Shown piece after piece: positions 16,701 to 24,454 of a stretch of DNA of 44,266 bases. The stretch comes from Acidobacteriota bacterium. Its GTDB lineage: Bacteria > Acidobacteriota > Thermoanaerobaculia > Multivoradales > JAGPDF01. The stretch lies in contig JACTMI010000003.1 of the NCBI GenBank assembly GCA_014584695.1, forward strand, positions 1-44,266. Reading direction: 5' to 3'. The notes under the pieces are model-generated. The model saw nothing but the letters and a program-made list of their open reading frames with translations. It searched no databases and was not told where the DNA came from. Each line of letters opens with the position of its first letter. Within the stretch, counting starts at the first letter, position 1. Made by a program: the position numbers and the translations under genes.

Positions 16701-16937
16701 GGCGAACGGAACAGCGAGCATTTTGGTCGTGATCGGGTAGGTGACCTGATCCTCGACCAGCCGGGGTGCCTGGCCGGGGTACTCCGTATAGACGATGACC
16801 TGGACGTCGCTGAGATCCGGAATCGCGTCGAGCCGCATGCCGCGGATCGCCCAGACGCCTCCCAGCGTGGCGAAGAGCAGCCCGATCACCACCAGGAAGC
16901 GATTGCGCAGCGACCACTCGATGAGCCGATTGAGCAT
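13767..16937 (-). CDS. cusA: CusA-type RND heavy-metal efflux pump
   Basis: A 1056-aa inner-membrane RND proton/metal antiporter of the HME (CusA/SilA) group. It takes Cu(I)/Ag(I) from the periplasm or cytoplasm and passes it to the outer-membrane channel through CusB. It starts MLNRLIEWSLRNRF and has twelve helices in the usual 1+5/1+5 plan with two large periplasmic loops. The TM4 proton-relay Asp is in G-I-A-I-S-I-G-V-L-V-D-A. The length is normal for the family. GAGGAG lies 6 bases before the ATG; a longer frame upstream is not needed. The cusB stop is 10 bp upstream and the PII-like gene starts in its stop codon. Confidence 0.96.
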   Translation of the reverse strand: MLNRLIEWSLRNRFLVVIGLLFATLGGVWAIRGMRLDAIPDLSDVQVIVYTEYPGQAPRLVEDQVTYPITTKMLAVPFAKVVRGYSFFGYSFVYVIFEDGTDLYWARSRVLEYLSGLSRQLPQGVSPQLGPDATGVGWAFMYVLNSPQRSLAELRSYQDWYLKYALTAVDGVSEVASIGGFVRQYQIEVDPVKLRAYGVSLQKIKAAIQRSNNDVGGRVVEMAEKEFMVRGLGYVHDVQDLEKVVLGTGPGGTPLLLRDVANVTIGPEIRRGIAEWNGEGETVGGVIVVRAGADTLETIDRVKQKLAELKAGLPDDIEISTAYDRTALIRRAVKTLTHTLIEESIIVALVCILFLFHFRSALVAIISIPVSILVAFIVMRMQGLGANIMSLGGIAISIGVLVDAAIIMVENAHKHYEEWRGKRSHFEIILRSAQEVGPTLFFTLLVITVSFLPVFTLEEQEGRLFKPLAFTKTYALAASSILAVTVIPVLMYWFVRGNIHSEEKHPVSRLLRRIYAPVLELALRARWVVIAGALVLMASIAVPLARIGSEFMPPLWEGDILYMPTTFPGISSTKAKEILQQTDKILRTFPEVDSVFGKIGRAETATDPAPLSMIETTIRLKDPSEWRPGMTKEKLVEEMDRAVRFPGLTNAWTMPIKTRIDMLSTGIKTPVGVKIAGPDLQTLERLGKEVEAVVKGLPDTLSAYAERVMGGSYFDFKIDRDAAARFGLTVGDVQDVIQSAIGGMNVSWTVEGLERYPINLRYPRELRDDPERLREILVATSSGLQVPLGQLAEVEVHQGPPGIKSENARPNAWVFVDLRTSDVGGWVERARSEVAQRVELPAGYTIFWSGQYEYMQRAKARLMLIVPITLFLIFLILYLNTKSIVKTAIVLLAVPFSLVGAIWLLWALGYNWSVAVWVGLIALAGLDAETGVVMLLYLDIAYERWKQQGKMATFADLASAVEHGAVQRIRPKMMTVAAILVSLVPILWATGTGADVMRRIAAPMIGGVFSSFVGELVVYPSIFFIWRSIGLRRSPLFPGPAGNGGPTAALPEGEPS

Positions 16938-16947
16938 GGCCGGCTCC

Positions 16948-18492
16948 TCAGTGATTCGCGTGCCCGGCCGAATCGGTCGGGGGCGTTGCGTTGGTAGATT
17001 CACCCTGGCGAGATGCCAGGAGCTTCTGGACCGCTTCGCGGAGGTTCGATTCCGAGTCGATCAGGAACTGCGCCGAGGTCACGACCTTCTCTCCGGCCTC
17101 GAGCCCGGACAGCACCTCGATCTCTCTCTCTCCAGCGACTCCCAGGCGAACCTCCCGGACGGAGAACCGACCGCCCCCTGTCGCCACGACGACGACGTTG
17201 CGCTCGCCGGTGCGGAGCACGGCAAGGGACGGCACGGTCACCACGTCGCGAGCAACCACGGGTGCGAAACGGACGGTCGCGTACATGCCTGCCCGTAGCC
17301 GGCCATCGCGGTTCGGCACTTCGACGCGCAGCCCGACGGTCCGGGTCTTCTCCTGCACCTGCGGCTCGACGAAGCGCACGCGTCCGTGGAACGTCTCGCC
17401 CGGTAAGTAGGAGAGCGTGATTTCGGCCTCGTTGCCAGGCCGCAACCACGAAAGCTGGACCTCGAAGACCTCGACCGAGAGCCACAGTGTCGAGAGGTCG
17501 GCGAGATGAAAAAGCTCCATCCCCGGCCGGACCGACATCCCCTCGAGGCCGGCCATGCGCATCATGACCACGCCGCTCGACGGAGCGCTGACCGTCAACG
17601 TTCGCGTGGGCGCACCGCTCGCCTCCAGCTTCTCGACCTGGGCCGCGCTGATGTCCCAGAAGGAGAGCCGGCGCCGGGCCGCGTCGACCAACGCCTCCGC
17701 GCGCTGCCTCGCGCTCTCCGGCGCGCCTTCGAGCTTGCGCGCGTAGGCGATCGCCGAGACCAGCTCCTCCTGGGTCTGGACGAGCTCCGGGGAGTAGATC
17801 TCGAAGAGGGGCTGCCCCTTCCGCACCGGCTCGCCGATGTAGTTGACGTAGACCTTCTCGACGAAGCCCGGGAACTTGGTGGTGACCGAGACCATCTTTT
17901 CCTGGTCGTAGTCGAGGTAGCCCACGGTGCGGATCTCGCGCGAGAGGTCCCGGCGCTCGACCTCGGCGGTCACCACGTTCATGTTCTGGACTACCGCCGG
18001 ATCGATTCGAATCGTCGAGCCTTCGGCTGCCGCGTCGGTCTCCTCGGCGTACACCGGGGCGTAGTCCATCCCCATCGAGTCCTTCATCGGGACGGGCGAA
18101 GTCACGGTCGGGTCCATCGGGTTGCGATAGAAGAGGACTTTGCGCTCTCCCGTCGACTCCGCGGCGGCCTCCTGGCCTCCCGTTCCCGCGTCGAGGGGCA
18201 CCAAGTTCATGCCGCAGATCGGGCACGTCCCCGGGTGGTCCTGGATGACCTGGGGGTGCATGCCGCAGGTCCAGAGCTGCTTCGGGGCTTCGGGCGAAAC
18301 CAGGTCCGGAGCGTGGTGCCAACGGCCCACAATGCCGTGCAGCCAGCTATCGACCGGATGAAGACCCAGCGGGTCGGCAATCAGCAGGACGGCGAGCAGA
18401 GCCCCGCCGACGAGCCAGCCGAGGTTGGCGACCCAACGGCGCGAGCGGCGCGGCTTCGGAGTGAGGGTATCGTCTTGCAGTTCGTCGTTCAT
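16948..18492 (-). CDS. cusB: CusB-type periplasmic adaptor with heavy-metal-binding domain
   Basis: A 514-aa membrane-fusion protein linking CusA to the outer-membrane channel. It has an N-terminal membrane anchor (residues 22-45). A heavy-metal-binding domain follows (L-W-T-C-G-M-H-P-Q-V ... C-P-I-C-G-M-N-L, about 73-98), and then the typical CusB Y-R-N-P-M-D-P ... S-M-G-M-D-Y-A-P segment that carries the metal-binding Met residues. Beta-barrel, lipoyl and long hairpin domains fill the rest. The C-terminus is His/Asn-rich. The ATG overlaps the stop of the TolC-like gene. Length and order are normal for the family. Confidence 0.95.
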   Translation of the reverse strand: MNDELQDDTLTPKPRRSRRWVANLGWLVGGALLAVLLIADPLGLHPVDSWLHGIVGRWHHAPDLVSPEAPKQLWTCGMHPQVIQDHPGTCPICGMNLVPLDAGTGGQEAAAESTGERKVLFYRNPMDPTVTSPVPMKDSMGMDYAPVYAEETDAAAEGSTIRIDPAVVQNMNVVTAEVERRDLSREIRTVGYLDYDQEKMVSVTTKFPGFVEKVYVNYIGEPVRKGQPLFEIYSPELVQTQEELVSAIAYARKLEGAPESARQRAEALVDAARRRLSFWDISAAQVEKLEASGAPTRTLTVSAPSSGVVMMRMAGLEGMSVRPGMELFHLADLSTLWLSVEVFEVQLSWLRPGNEAEITLSYLPGETFHGRVRFVEPQVQEKTRTVGLRVEVPNRDGRLRAGMYATVRFAPVVARDVVTVPSLAVLRTGERNVVVVATGGGRFSVREVRLGVAGEREIEVLSGLEAGEKVVTSAQFLIDSESNLREAVQKLLASRQGESTNATPPTDSAGHANH

Positions 18493-19874
18493 CGGTCGAC
18501 TCCAACGGAAAGGGAGGCCAGGGGGGCGCCGAGCGCTCCATCGAGGCGGGCTCGTGCGATCAGGGAATCGGCCCGCACCCGGGCGGTACCGACACGGACT
18601 TCGAGAAGCACACGCTCGGCATCGAGCAGGTCGAGGGCGCCGGCCGAGCCGGCAGCGTAGGCGGCCTCGGCGGAGCGAAGTGACTCCTCGGCTTGGGTCG
18701 ACAGCAGGCCGGTGAACAACGCGAGCTGCTCGTCCAGCAGCGGCAGACGAGCCGCTAGCTCGCCGAGGCCCTGGTCGATGCCGGCCACGGTGGAGCGCAG
18801 CTCTTCCTCCGCCGCCGTCTCGCGCGCGGTGGCTTCGACCACGCCGGACTCAAGCCGCTCCCGCCAGACCGGGAGGTTGACCCCGAGCGTGACGCCGAGG
18901 ATGTCGTCGCCGTTCCCCGGCGGCGGCATGGCGCGGCCCGGGGCGTCCTGCCGCTTGCCGACCAGCGTATAGCCGAGCCCCACCGTCAGGTCAGGCCGGA
19001 ACTCCTTCTGCGCCAGCTCTCCGCCCACCCCGGCCGCGGCGATCATCGCTCGCGCCCGGGCGACTTCGGGGCGGTTCTCGACCGCCGCGGCTCGCAGCGC
19101 TGCCAGGTCGAGTGTTGGAAGCGGAGGCGGAGCGGCCGGGAGCGCGATGCCGGGCGGCACTCCGCCTGACGGCCGGTCGCGCAGGGCGTCGAGGGCACTG
19201 ACGAGGGCCGCACGGCGATTCGCGAGGTCGAGAAGTCGATTGTCGTCGCGCGTGATCTCGGCTTGGAGCTTGATCACCGCCTGTTCGAGGCCGACGCCCG
19301 AGGCGTACCGGGCGCGCGCCAGCTCTTCGTAGTGGATGAGCGTGTCGCGATCCTCGCGCAGGATCTCCTCCTGCGCGGAAAGAAAGGCGAGCTCGTAGGC
19401 CAGGCGTCGCGTTTCGGTGACGAGTGCCAGGCGCTTGGCCTCGACCGCCGCCCGTGCGGCCTCGGCGTCGAGCAGGGCCTGCCGCTCCTTGAGAGCGAGC
19501 TTGCCGAACCAGGGGAAGCGTTGCGAAATCGCCGCCGCCGCCTCCTGCGGCCCGACGCGGGTCTCGGGGGTCAGCGCGAAGGCGGTCAGCGAGGCCATCG
19601 GGTCGGGCAATGCCCGCACCTGGGGCGTCCGCGCGGCGCTCGCCGACGCGAGCGCGCGGAGTCGAGCGAGATCCGGATTTCGCTCGAGGACCTCGAAGAC
19701 GAGCGCGGCGTGCGCCGGCTCGAGCGACGCGATCAGCCGATCGGCAGCGGGCGGCGAGGGCTCCGGGCTCGACGTGGCGGGCAACGCCTCCTGCGCGGAG
19801 AGCGGACCCAGACCGAGCGAGGCGCCGGCGAGTACGGCGAAGACGGCAAGCCTGGATGATTCAGCAAGTGTCAC
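18489..19874 (-). CDS. TolC/CusC-type outer-membrane efflux protein
   Basis: A 461-aa outer-membrane channel of the OEP family. After the signal peptide (to about residue 27, LSAQEA) two OEP repeats can be traced from their long helices: one near residues 65-250 (including QEEILREDRDTLIHYEELARARYASGV-type heptads) and one near 260-455 (ARAMIAAAGVGGELAQKEFRPDL, AAYAAGSAGALDLLDAERVLLE). It would form the outer duct of the Cus tripartite pump. The start is a GTG with GGAGGAG close upstream. It overlaps cusB by 4 bp, so stoichiometric translation is likely. Confidence 0.92.
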   Translation of the reverse strand: MTLAESSRLAVFAVLAGASLGLGPLSAQEALPATSSPEPSPPAADRLIASLEPAHAALVFEVLERNPDLARLRALASASAARTPQVRALPDPMASLTAFALTPETRVGPQEAAAAISQRFPWFGKLALKERQALLDAEAARAAVEAKRLALVTETRRLAYELAFLSAQEEILREDRDTLIHYEELARARYASGVGLEQAVIKLQAEITRDDNRLLDLANRRAALVSALDALRDRPSGGVPPGIALPAAPPPLPTLDLAALRAAAVENRPEVARARAMIAAAGVGGELAQKEFRPDLTVGLGYTLVGKRQDAPGRAMPPPGNGDDILGVTLGVNLPVWRERLESGVVEATARETAAEEELRSTVAGIDQGLGELAARLPLLDEQLALFTGLLSTQAEESLRSAEAAYAAGSAGALDLLDAERVLLEVRVGTARVRADSLIARARLDGALGAPLASLSVGVDR

Positions 19875-19947
19875 GGACTCCTCCCGGAAACGTGTGACCT
19901 CCGCGCCGCGTCATGCGGCACGGACCAACGTCAACGTCCGGGGAGTC

Positions 19948-20349
19948 TCAGATCAGGAAGACGGAATTGAGGACGCAGAGCCCGCGTTTGTATTGGCGCT
20001 CTGCTCGCGCTCGGTCGGGCGCAGAAGGCGCCTGCCCGCCGGGAGCGACAGCGGAGGTCGCCACCACGGGCACTTCCGCGATCGGGTTCTCCGACGGCGC
20101 CGGGGCCTCGAGCTGCGATGCGGTGGTGACCGCCGCCGGGGCTGTGGAGGCCTCCGCCGCTGCCGGTCGAGCACAACACGTCAGCATCGGACCTGCCGTG
20201 GGCGGCGCCGCACAAGGCGCGGAGGCTGCGCCCCCCATCGTCACCATCGGACAGCAGCAATCGCTACACGCGAGCGCTGCGACGGGAGTCGCGAGCGCTA
20301 CCACGAGGAGCGCGATGCCGAGGCGGACGATGCGGCTGCGGGACTGCAT
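19948..20349 (-). CDS. Cys-rich exported protein heading the cus operon
   Basis: A 133-aa exported protein. The signal peptide is about 28 residues (LGIALLVVALATPVAALA), and the mature N-terminus is C-S-D-C-C-C-P-M, a dense thiol cluster well suited to bind Cu(I). Another C-C and an isolated C follow. The rest is Ala/Pro-rich and probably disordered, ending KRGLCVLNSVFLI. It resembles short DUF2946-like copper proteins but cannot be assigned firmly. The start is the ATG after CAGGGTG; an ATG six codons upstream is also possible. It is the first gene of the block that continues with the TolC-like gene 73 bp on. Confidence 0.65.
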   Translation of the reverse strand: MQSRSRIVRLGIALLVVALATPVAALACSDCCCPMVTMGGAASAPCAAPPTAGPMLTCCARPAAAEASTAPAAVTTASQLEAPAPSENPIAEVPVVATSAVAPGGQAPSAPDRARAERQYKRGLCVLNSVFLI

Positions 20350-20435
20350 CACCCTGTAATTATGCACCCGATCGACGCGCCCGCGCCACCCGCCGGGTCA
20401 GGATCTGCTGCTACCCCAAGGAAGGGCTCTGGACT

Positions 20436-20473
20436 TTCCAACCCTGGAAGCAGGGAACGATTTCCCTCCAGGG
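20436..20473 (-). promoter_or_regulatory. Overlapping dyad and 12-bp bulged hairpin upstream of cus
   Basis: This lies between parB (ends 20572) and the Cys-rich gene (starts 20349). CCCTGG (20442-20447) with AGGGAA (20452-20457) can pair with TTCCCT (20462-20467) and CCAGGG (20468-20473). That makes a 12-bp stem with a 4-base bulge and a 4-base loop. A second dyad, TTCCA-N4-TGGAA at 20436-20449, overlaps it and cannot form at the same time. It could be the terminator of the parAB transcript (no T-run is seen) or the control region of the cus operon. Confidence 0.42.
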
Positions 20474-20571
20474 ACCGACCTGCCTCTTAGATCCGCCAGG
20501 CGCGAAGCGCCCGGAATCTGGAAGCCTCCTGCGCCCAGGCCACGGGCAGCCTCGCGAATGGGAGCGGCACG

Positions 20572-21516
20572 TCAGGTGGCCAGGAGCGCCCAGAGGGTCT
20601 CAACCAACGTGCTCTCCTCTCCGGCTGAGCCGCCGAGGCACTCGATGAGCCTTCGGAGCTGCGCTGACGACACCCGAATCGTATGTGCTCCCTCCCCCTC
20701 GAGGAGCTGCGCCGGCTCGGGCCCTTCCTCCGGCGAGATGTCACCCTCGATCACGCACTTGCGGTCGCTTTGGCCCCCCGAGCTACCGGACGTGTTGCGT
20801 CTATCGAGCATCGCGATTTCGGCATGGCCGAGAGGCAAGCCCTGCTTTCGGGCCCGCCGCAGGAGCTTGCTCTGCTCCGCCTCGTCGAGTCGCCCGAACA
20901 TCCGCGCTGTCTCGGGATTGCCGAGGAGGCCCTCGTCAAGCGCCTCCCGAAACGGTCCCTCGGCCTTCAGCAGGGCCAGGTACTTCGACACCCACGACTT
21001 CGACTTCCCCAGCTCCTTCGCCAGCTCTCCCTGGCCGAGACCGGTCTCGTCGAGGCAGCGCCTGAGCGCGTTCGCCACGTCGAGGAGCTTGAGGTTGGAG
21101 CGCTGGAGGTTCTCGGAGAGCTGGGTCAGGGTGTTGCGGCCCGTGTCGAGCTCGCCCTCGGCGGCGACGAGGCAGGGGACGACTTCGAGACCGGCGATGC
21201 CGGCGGCACGCCAGCGGCGCTCGCCGGAGATGATGACGTAGCCGCCTTCGGCGTCGGGCCGCACGTGGATCGGGTTGTGGATGCCGATCGCGGCGATGTT
21301 CCGCGCGAGGCCTTCGAGATCCTCCTGATCCTCGGCGCTCATGACGTCGGCGACGAAGTCGCTGCGGACCTGACGCGGGTCGGGGTGGACCTCGCCGATC
21401 GGGAGATCGACGACGCGGCGACGGCCCCCGGCCTGACGGCGCTCGGTCTCTTCCTTGAGCTCGCGCAGGCGGTCGAGCGAGCTCATGCCCAGGGTTGCCT
21501 CTGCTCTCTCAGCCAC
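20572..21516 (-). CDS. parB: ParB-family partition protein
   Basis: A 314-aa ParB/Spo0J/KorB-type protein. The N-terminal ParB/sulfiredoxin-like domain has V-D-L-P-I-G-E-V-H-P, then G-I-H-N-P-I-H-V-R and the CTP-binding G-E-R-R-W-R-A-A motif near residues 99-106. A helix-turn-helix region follows (LGQGELAKELGKSKSWVSKYLALL, about 159-182), and the C-terminal part is probably for dimerisation. It would load on parS-like sites and segregate the element with ParA. The GTG start overlaps the end of parA by 8 bp; an ATG at 21486 is an alternative. No exact chromosomal-type parS was found; see the palindrome at 42015. Confidence 0.93.
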   Translation of the reverse strand: MAERAEATLGMSSLDRLRELKEETERRQAGGRRRVVDLPIGEVHPDPRQVRSDFVADVMSAEDQEDLEGLARNIAAIGIHNPIHVRPDAEGGYVIISGERRWRAAGIAGLEVVPCLVAAEGELDTGRNTLTQLSENLQRSNLKLLDVANALRRCLDETGLGQGELAKELGKSKSWVSKYLALLKAEGPFREALDEGLLGNPETARMFGRLDEAEQSKLLRRARKQGLPLGHAEIAMLDRRNTSGSSGGQSDRKCVIEGDISPEEGPEPAQLLEGEGAHTIRVSSAQLRRLIECLGGSAGEESTLVETLWALLAT

Positions 21517-22237
21517 CGATCAGCCCTCCGCACAGTTCCATCCAGGTCTCCCGGGTCTCGCGGTCGGCACGGCGGAAGCGCCAGACCGGAACGCCTTCGT
21601 CGAGCGCGTCGGAGACGGCGACGCGCAAGGTTAGAAACGGCCGCGTGAGCGGTACGTGCTCGCCGAGCAGCGCGATGTAGCGGTTCTGCTGGCCCGACGA
21701 GCGCGTGAAGCGGTTGATGAGCACCCGGTTCTCGAGCCCGGGCCGGATGGTGCGGATCTCCTCGATCGTGGCCAACGTCTGACCGAGCGCCAGGAGCGAG
21801 AAGCTGTTCGGCTCGAGCGGCGTCACCACGAGGTCGGCCCAGACCTGCGGACCGAGGTGGCGAACTCCGATCGCCGGCGGCGTGTCGATCACCACCAGGT
21901 CGTAGGGCAATGCCCGCAGGCGGTCGCGCACGCGCCTCGAGTCGGCCAAGCCCACCCGCTGGTCGACCTCGTCGAGATGCTGGTGGCCGTGCAGCAGGTG
22001 AAGGCCGCTTGCGGTAACCGTCGGCGCCAGCGGCGCGTCCGCGAAGAGCGCCGCGGCGCCGCCGGGCTGGCCGGCGACCGCGGCGTCTCGCGCCAGCATG
22101 GTGCTGGCATTGCCCTGCGTGTCGAGGTCGACCACCAGCGTTCGGAGGCCGCGCTCGACGCCGGCCAGCGCAAGATGGCAGACGAGAGTGGTTTTCCCCA
22201 CTCCCCCCTTCTGGTTGGTCACCGTGACGATGCGCAT
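21509..22237 (-). CDS. parA: ParA-family ATPase
   Basis: A 242-aa deviant Walker A ATPase. The P-loop is N-Q-K-G-G-V-G-K-T-T at residues 8-17, followed by V-V-D-L-D-T-Q-G-N-A-S (Walker A-prime) and D-L-V-V-I-D-T-P-P (Walker B). There is no N-terminal helix-turn-helix, so it is the short (type Ib/chromosomal-like) form that cannot itself repress. It would drive partition with ParB. The ATG is 9 bases after the trbI stop, so parAB may be the distal part of the trbK-I transcript. Confidence 0.94.
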   Translation of the reverse strand: MRIVTVTNQKGGVGKTTLVCHLALAGVERGLRTLVVDLDTQGNASTMLARDAAVAGQPGGAAALFADAPLAPTVTASGLHLLHGHQHLDEVDQRVGLADSRRVRDRLRALPYDLVVIDTPPAIGVRHLGPQVWADLVVTPLEPNSFSLLALGQTLATIEEIRTIRPGLENRVLINRFTRSSGQQNRYIALLGEHVPLTRPFLTLRVAVSDALDEGVPVWRFRRADRETRETWMELCGGLIGG

Positions 22238-22245
22238 TGCTGGCC

Positions 22246-23517
22246 TCAGTACGCCGCCGCCGGCTCGTAGGGGCCAGGAAGGTCGAGGTCCGCGGTCACC
22301 TCCACGTTCAGCTCATAGCCCGGCCGCACCTCGATCGTTGGCCGCACGTCGAGGTTCCGGCGGAGGTACTCCGAGGCGACGCGGCCGAGCTCCTGGCCGA
22401 CGGCCGCCGCCGCGAGCTGCGACGGGGTCGGGTTCGACTGGAAATTGCCGTCGTTCTCGGGCTGCGAGAGCTGGACGCCGGCCGAAACGGCGGCGATCAA
22501 GAGCGCGCTGCCGAAGGTGCGGACGAAGTGGTTGTTGACCTTGTCGCGGAGACCGGCTGCCGCGGAGAGATCGACGCCCTGCATCCCACCGAGATCGAGC
22601 GAGCGGCCGTCCGGGAAGATCAACCGGTTCCAGGCCACGAACACGCGGTTCTGACCGAAGGCGACGCGGCTGTCGTACTCACCGACCAGCCGACTTCCTT
22701 GCGGGATCAGAAGGAATCGACCGGTGCGACTGTCGTAGACGTTGCGCCGGACGAGAGCCGTCGTTTGGCCAGGCAGGTCGGAGTTGATGCCGGCCGATAG
22801 AACCGCGGGAATGAGCGTCCCGGTCGAGACTCGAAACGGCGAACCGGCTGGACGCAGCGCGCCGACGGCGGACGGCTTCTCCGGCGCAGCCTGCGGCTGG
22901 GCCTTGGTCTCCACGGCGCGCACCAACTCCGCGCGCAGAGTCGCGAGATCCGGAGGCGCGGACGGCGCGCCGTCGACCGCGTCACTGTCGCCTCGCGTCG
23001 CGAGCGCAGCTGCCGCGCGAGGGCTGGCCGAACGGAAGCCGGAAGGCACCAGCTCCGAGTCGAGCGCCCGCTGCAGGGGCGACCGTCCGGTGTCCGGGCT
23101 GCCCCCGCCTCGATAGGCGGTTTCGCGCCCGTAACTCTCGACGGGCGGGCCCGCCGCCAGCGGATGCTCCTGCTGCGCGAGAAGCTGCTCGAAACCGGGC
23201 GGCAGGTCATGGGGAGGCTGGAGCTGCTGGCCGCGCGTCATCGCTGCGTGCTCCGCCGCGAGCTTGGCTTCCCTCTCGGCGGCACGCTGGATGCGCTCCG
23301 CGAGGTCGTCGACCGGCGGCGGCACGGCCGCCACGCGCCGCTCCTGGCTGGGCCGCCGGGCCTTCGAGCTGACGAGGTAGCCGACGAGCCAGAGCACGGC
23401 GACCGCGAAGATGGCGGCGATCCAGACGATCGCCGAGCTGAGCTTCTTGATCCGGGGTTGCGGCGTGAGCTCGAGCTCGGTCTCTTTCGGCTCGGTCGGA
23501 GGGGTCCCCGTCTCCAT
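22246..23517 (-). CDS. trbI: Conjugal transfer protein TrbI (VirB10)
   Basis: A 423-aa VirB10-family protein that spans both membranes and gates the secretion channel. It has a cytoplasmic N-terminus (about 25 residues), one membrane helix (residues about 28-48), a long Pro/Ala-rich periplasmic stretch, and a C-terminal VirB10 beta-barrel domain. That domain has T-G-T-L-I-P-A-V-L, G-R-F-L-L-I-P-Q-G-S-R-L-V-G-E-Y and R-P-T-I-E-V-R-P-G-Y-E-L-N-V-x-V. The antenna region is probably the Gly/Ala segment FVRTFGSALLIAAVSAGV. Its ATG overlaps the trbG stop (TGATG). Confidence 0.93.
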   Translation of the reverse strand: METGTPPTEPKETELELTPQPRIKKLSSAIVWIAAIFAVAVLWLVGYLVSSKARRPSQERRVAAVPPPVDDLAERIQRAAEREAKLAAEHAAMTRGQQLQPPHDLPPGFEQLLAQQEHPLAAGPPVESYGRETAYRGGGSPDTGRSPLQRALDSELVPSGFRSASPRAAAALATRGDSDAVDGAPSAPPDLATLRAELVRAVETKAQPQAAPEKPSAVGALRPAGSPFRVSTGTLIPAVLSAGINSDLPGQTTALVRRNVYDSRTGRFLLIPQGSRLVGEYDSRVAFGQNRVFVAWNRLIFPDGRSLDLGGMQGVDLSAAAGLRDKVNNHFVRTFGSALLIAAVSAGVQLSQPENDGNFQSNPTPSQLAAAAVGQELGRVASEYLRRNLDVRPTIEVRPGYELNVEVTADLDLPGPYEPAAAY

Positions 23518-24443
23518 CAGCGGCTCCCGGTCGTCACGCGGGCGAAGCCGCGGTTGGTGATCTTCACCGCCTTCCGGGACCGGCCGACGCCCGCGACCAG
23601 CTCGCCGCGCTCGAAGAGCCCATCGACGATGATCCAGGAGCCGTTCATGCGGTAGTTGAGGATCGCTTCCTCGCCGCTCTGCGTGCGAGCCAGGAAGGCG
23701 GGCGCGTCGACTGCCGCGGCTCCGGCCGGAAGCTGGATGTACGTGTGGTGACCATCGTCGAAGATGGTGGTCGGCCGGAAGCCGGTGAAGTGGCCGCCCG
23801 AGAGCGAGTAGTCGAAGTTCATCCGGCCGGGGTTCATGGCACCGGTCAGGCTGGCGATCGTCGCTTCGCTCTGGCGGTTGGCGCGAGTCGCTTCGAGCTG
23901 TGCGGCGTCGGACCACTGCTCGACGACGTCGCCCGGGTAGTAGAAACGCACGCGCCGCAGGTAAGCGCCGTCGGTCTCGTCGGTCTTGCCCTTCGCCGGC
24001 GCGACCAGGTTGAGGTGGTAGGTCCGCCGGGTCGTGGTCACGATCATGTTGGTCGTGATGCCGTAGTCGCGCGGCTTCACCACCACGTGGGGCACGAGAG
24101 CATCCGGATCGCCCGAGTAGAGGGGGCTCGAGATCCAGCGCTCGGTGTCGCCCAGGGCCACGCCGTGAACGACCTCCCCCGCCTCGAGCTCGACGTCGCA
24201 CGCGCGAAGCGGCGTGCACTGGAGCACCGGCTGGCTCTCGCCGAAGGGGTAGACCACCGAGTCGCTGCGCTCTATGACCGGGGCCTTGCCGGTGGTCGCG
24301 TACTGCTGGGTCGCGTCGCGAACCGCCGCGTCGGGCCGCGAGCCGGCGCGCGCGGCGTCGGCGCCGAGGACGCTGAGCATCCCCAGGAGGGCGAGACAGG
24401 TGGAGGCGAAGCGCTTCGAGCGGAACGGCAGAAGTCGGGTCAT
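23517..24443 (-). CDS. trbG: Conjugal transfer protein TrbG (VirB9)
   Basis: A 308-aa VirB9-family core-complex subunit. The signal peptide runs to about residue 33 (LLGMLSVLGADAARA). The mature protein has the P-F-G-E-S-Q-P-V-L-Q-C region, a beta-rich N-terminal domain with W-I-S-S-P and H-V-V-V-K-P, and the C-terminal VirB9 domain with F-D-Y-S-L-S-G, P-T-T-I-F-D-D-G-x-H-T-Y-I-Q and G-S-W-I-I-V-D-G-L-F. It should pair with TrbI in the outer-membrane ring. The ATG follows GAGGAG by 7 bases, 12 bp after trbF. Confidence 0.94.
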   Translation of the reverse strand: MTRLLPFRSKRFASTCLALLGMLSVLGADAARAGSRPDAAVRDATQQYATTGKAPVIERSDSVVYPFGESQPVLQCTPLRACDVELEAGEVVHGVALGDTERWISSPLYSGDPDALVPHVVVKPRDYGITTNMIVTTTRRTYHLNLVAPAKGKTDETDGAYLRRVRFYYPGDVVEQWSDAAQLEATRANRQSEATIASLTGAMNPGRMNFDYSLSGGHFTGFRPTTIFDDGHHTYIQLPAGAAAVDAPAFLARTQSGEEAILNYRMNGSWIIVDGLFERGELVAGVGRSRKAVKITNRGFARVTTGSR

Positions 24444-24454
24444 GGAGCAGCTCC

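Noticed and set aside
20436-20449. CueR/MerR-type promoter operator for the cus operon
   Set aside because: TTCC-N6-GGAA resembles a CueR dyad, but no -35/-10 pair with a 19-bp spacer fits and no merR-family gene is in the window.
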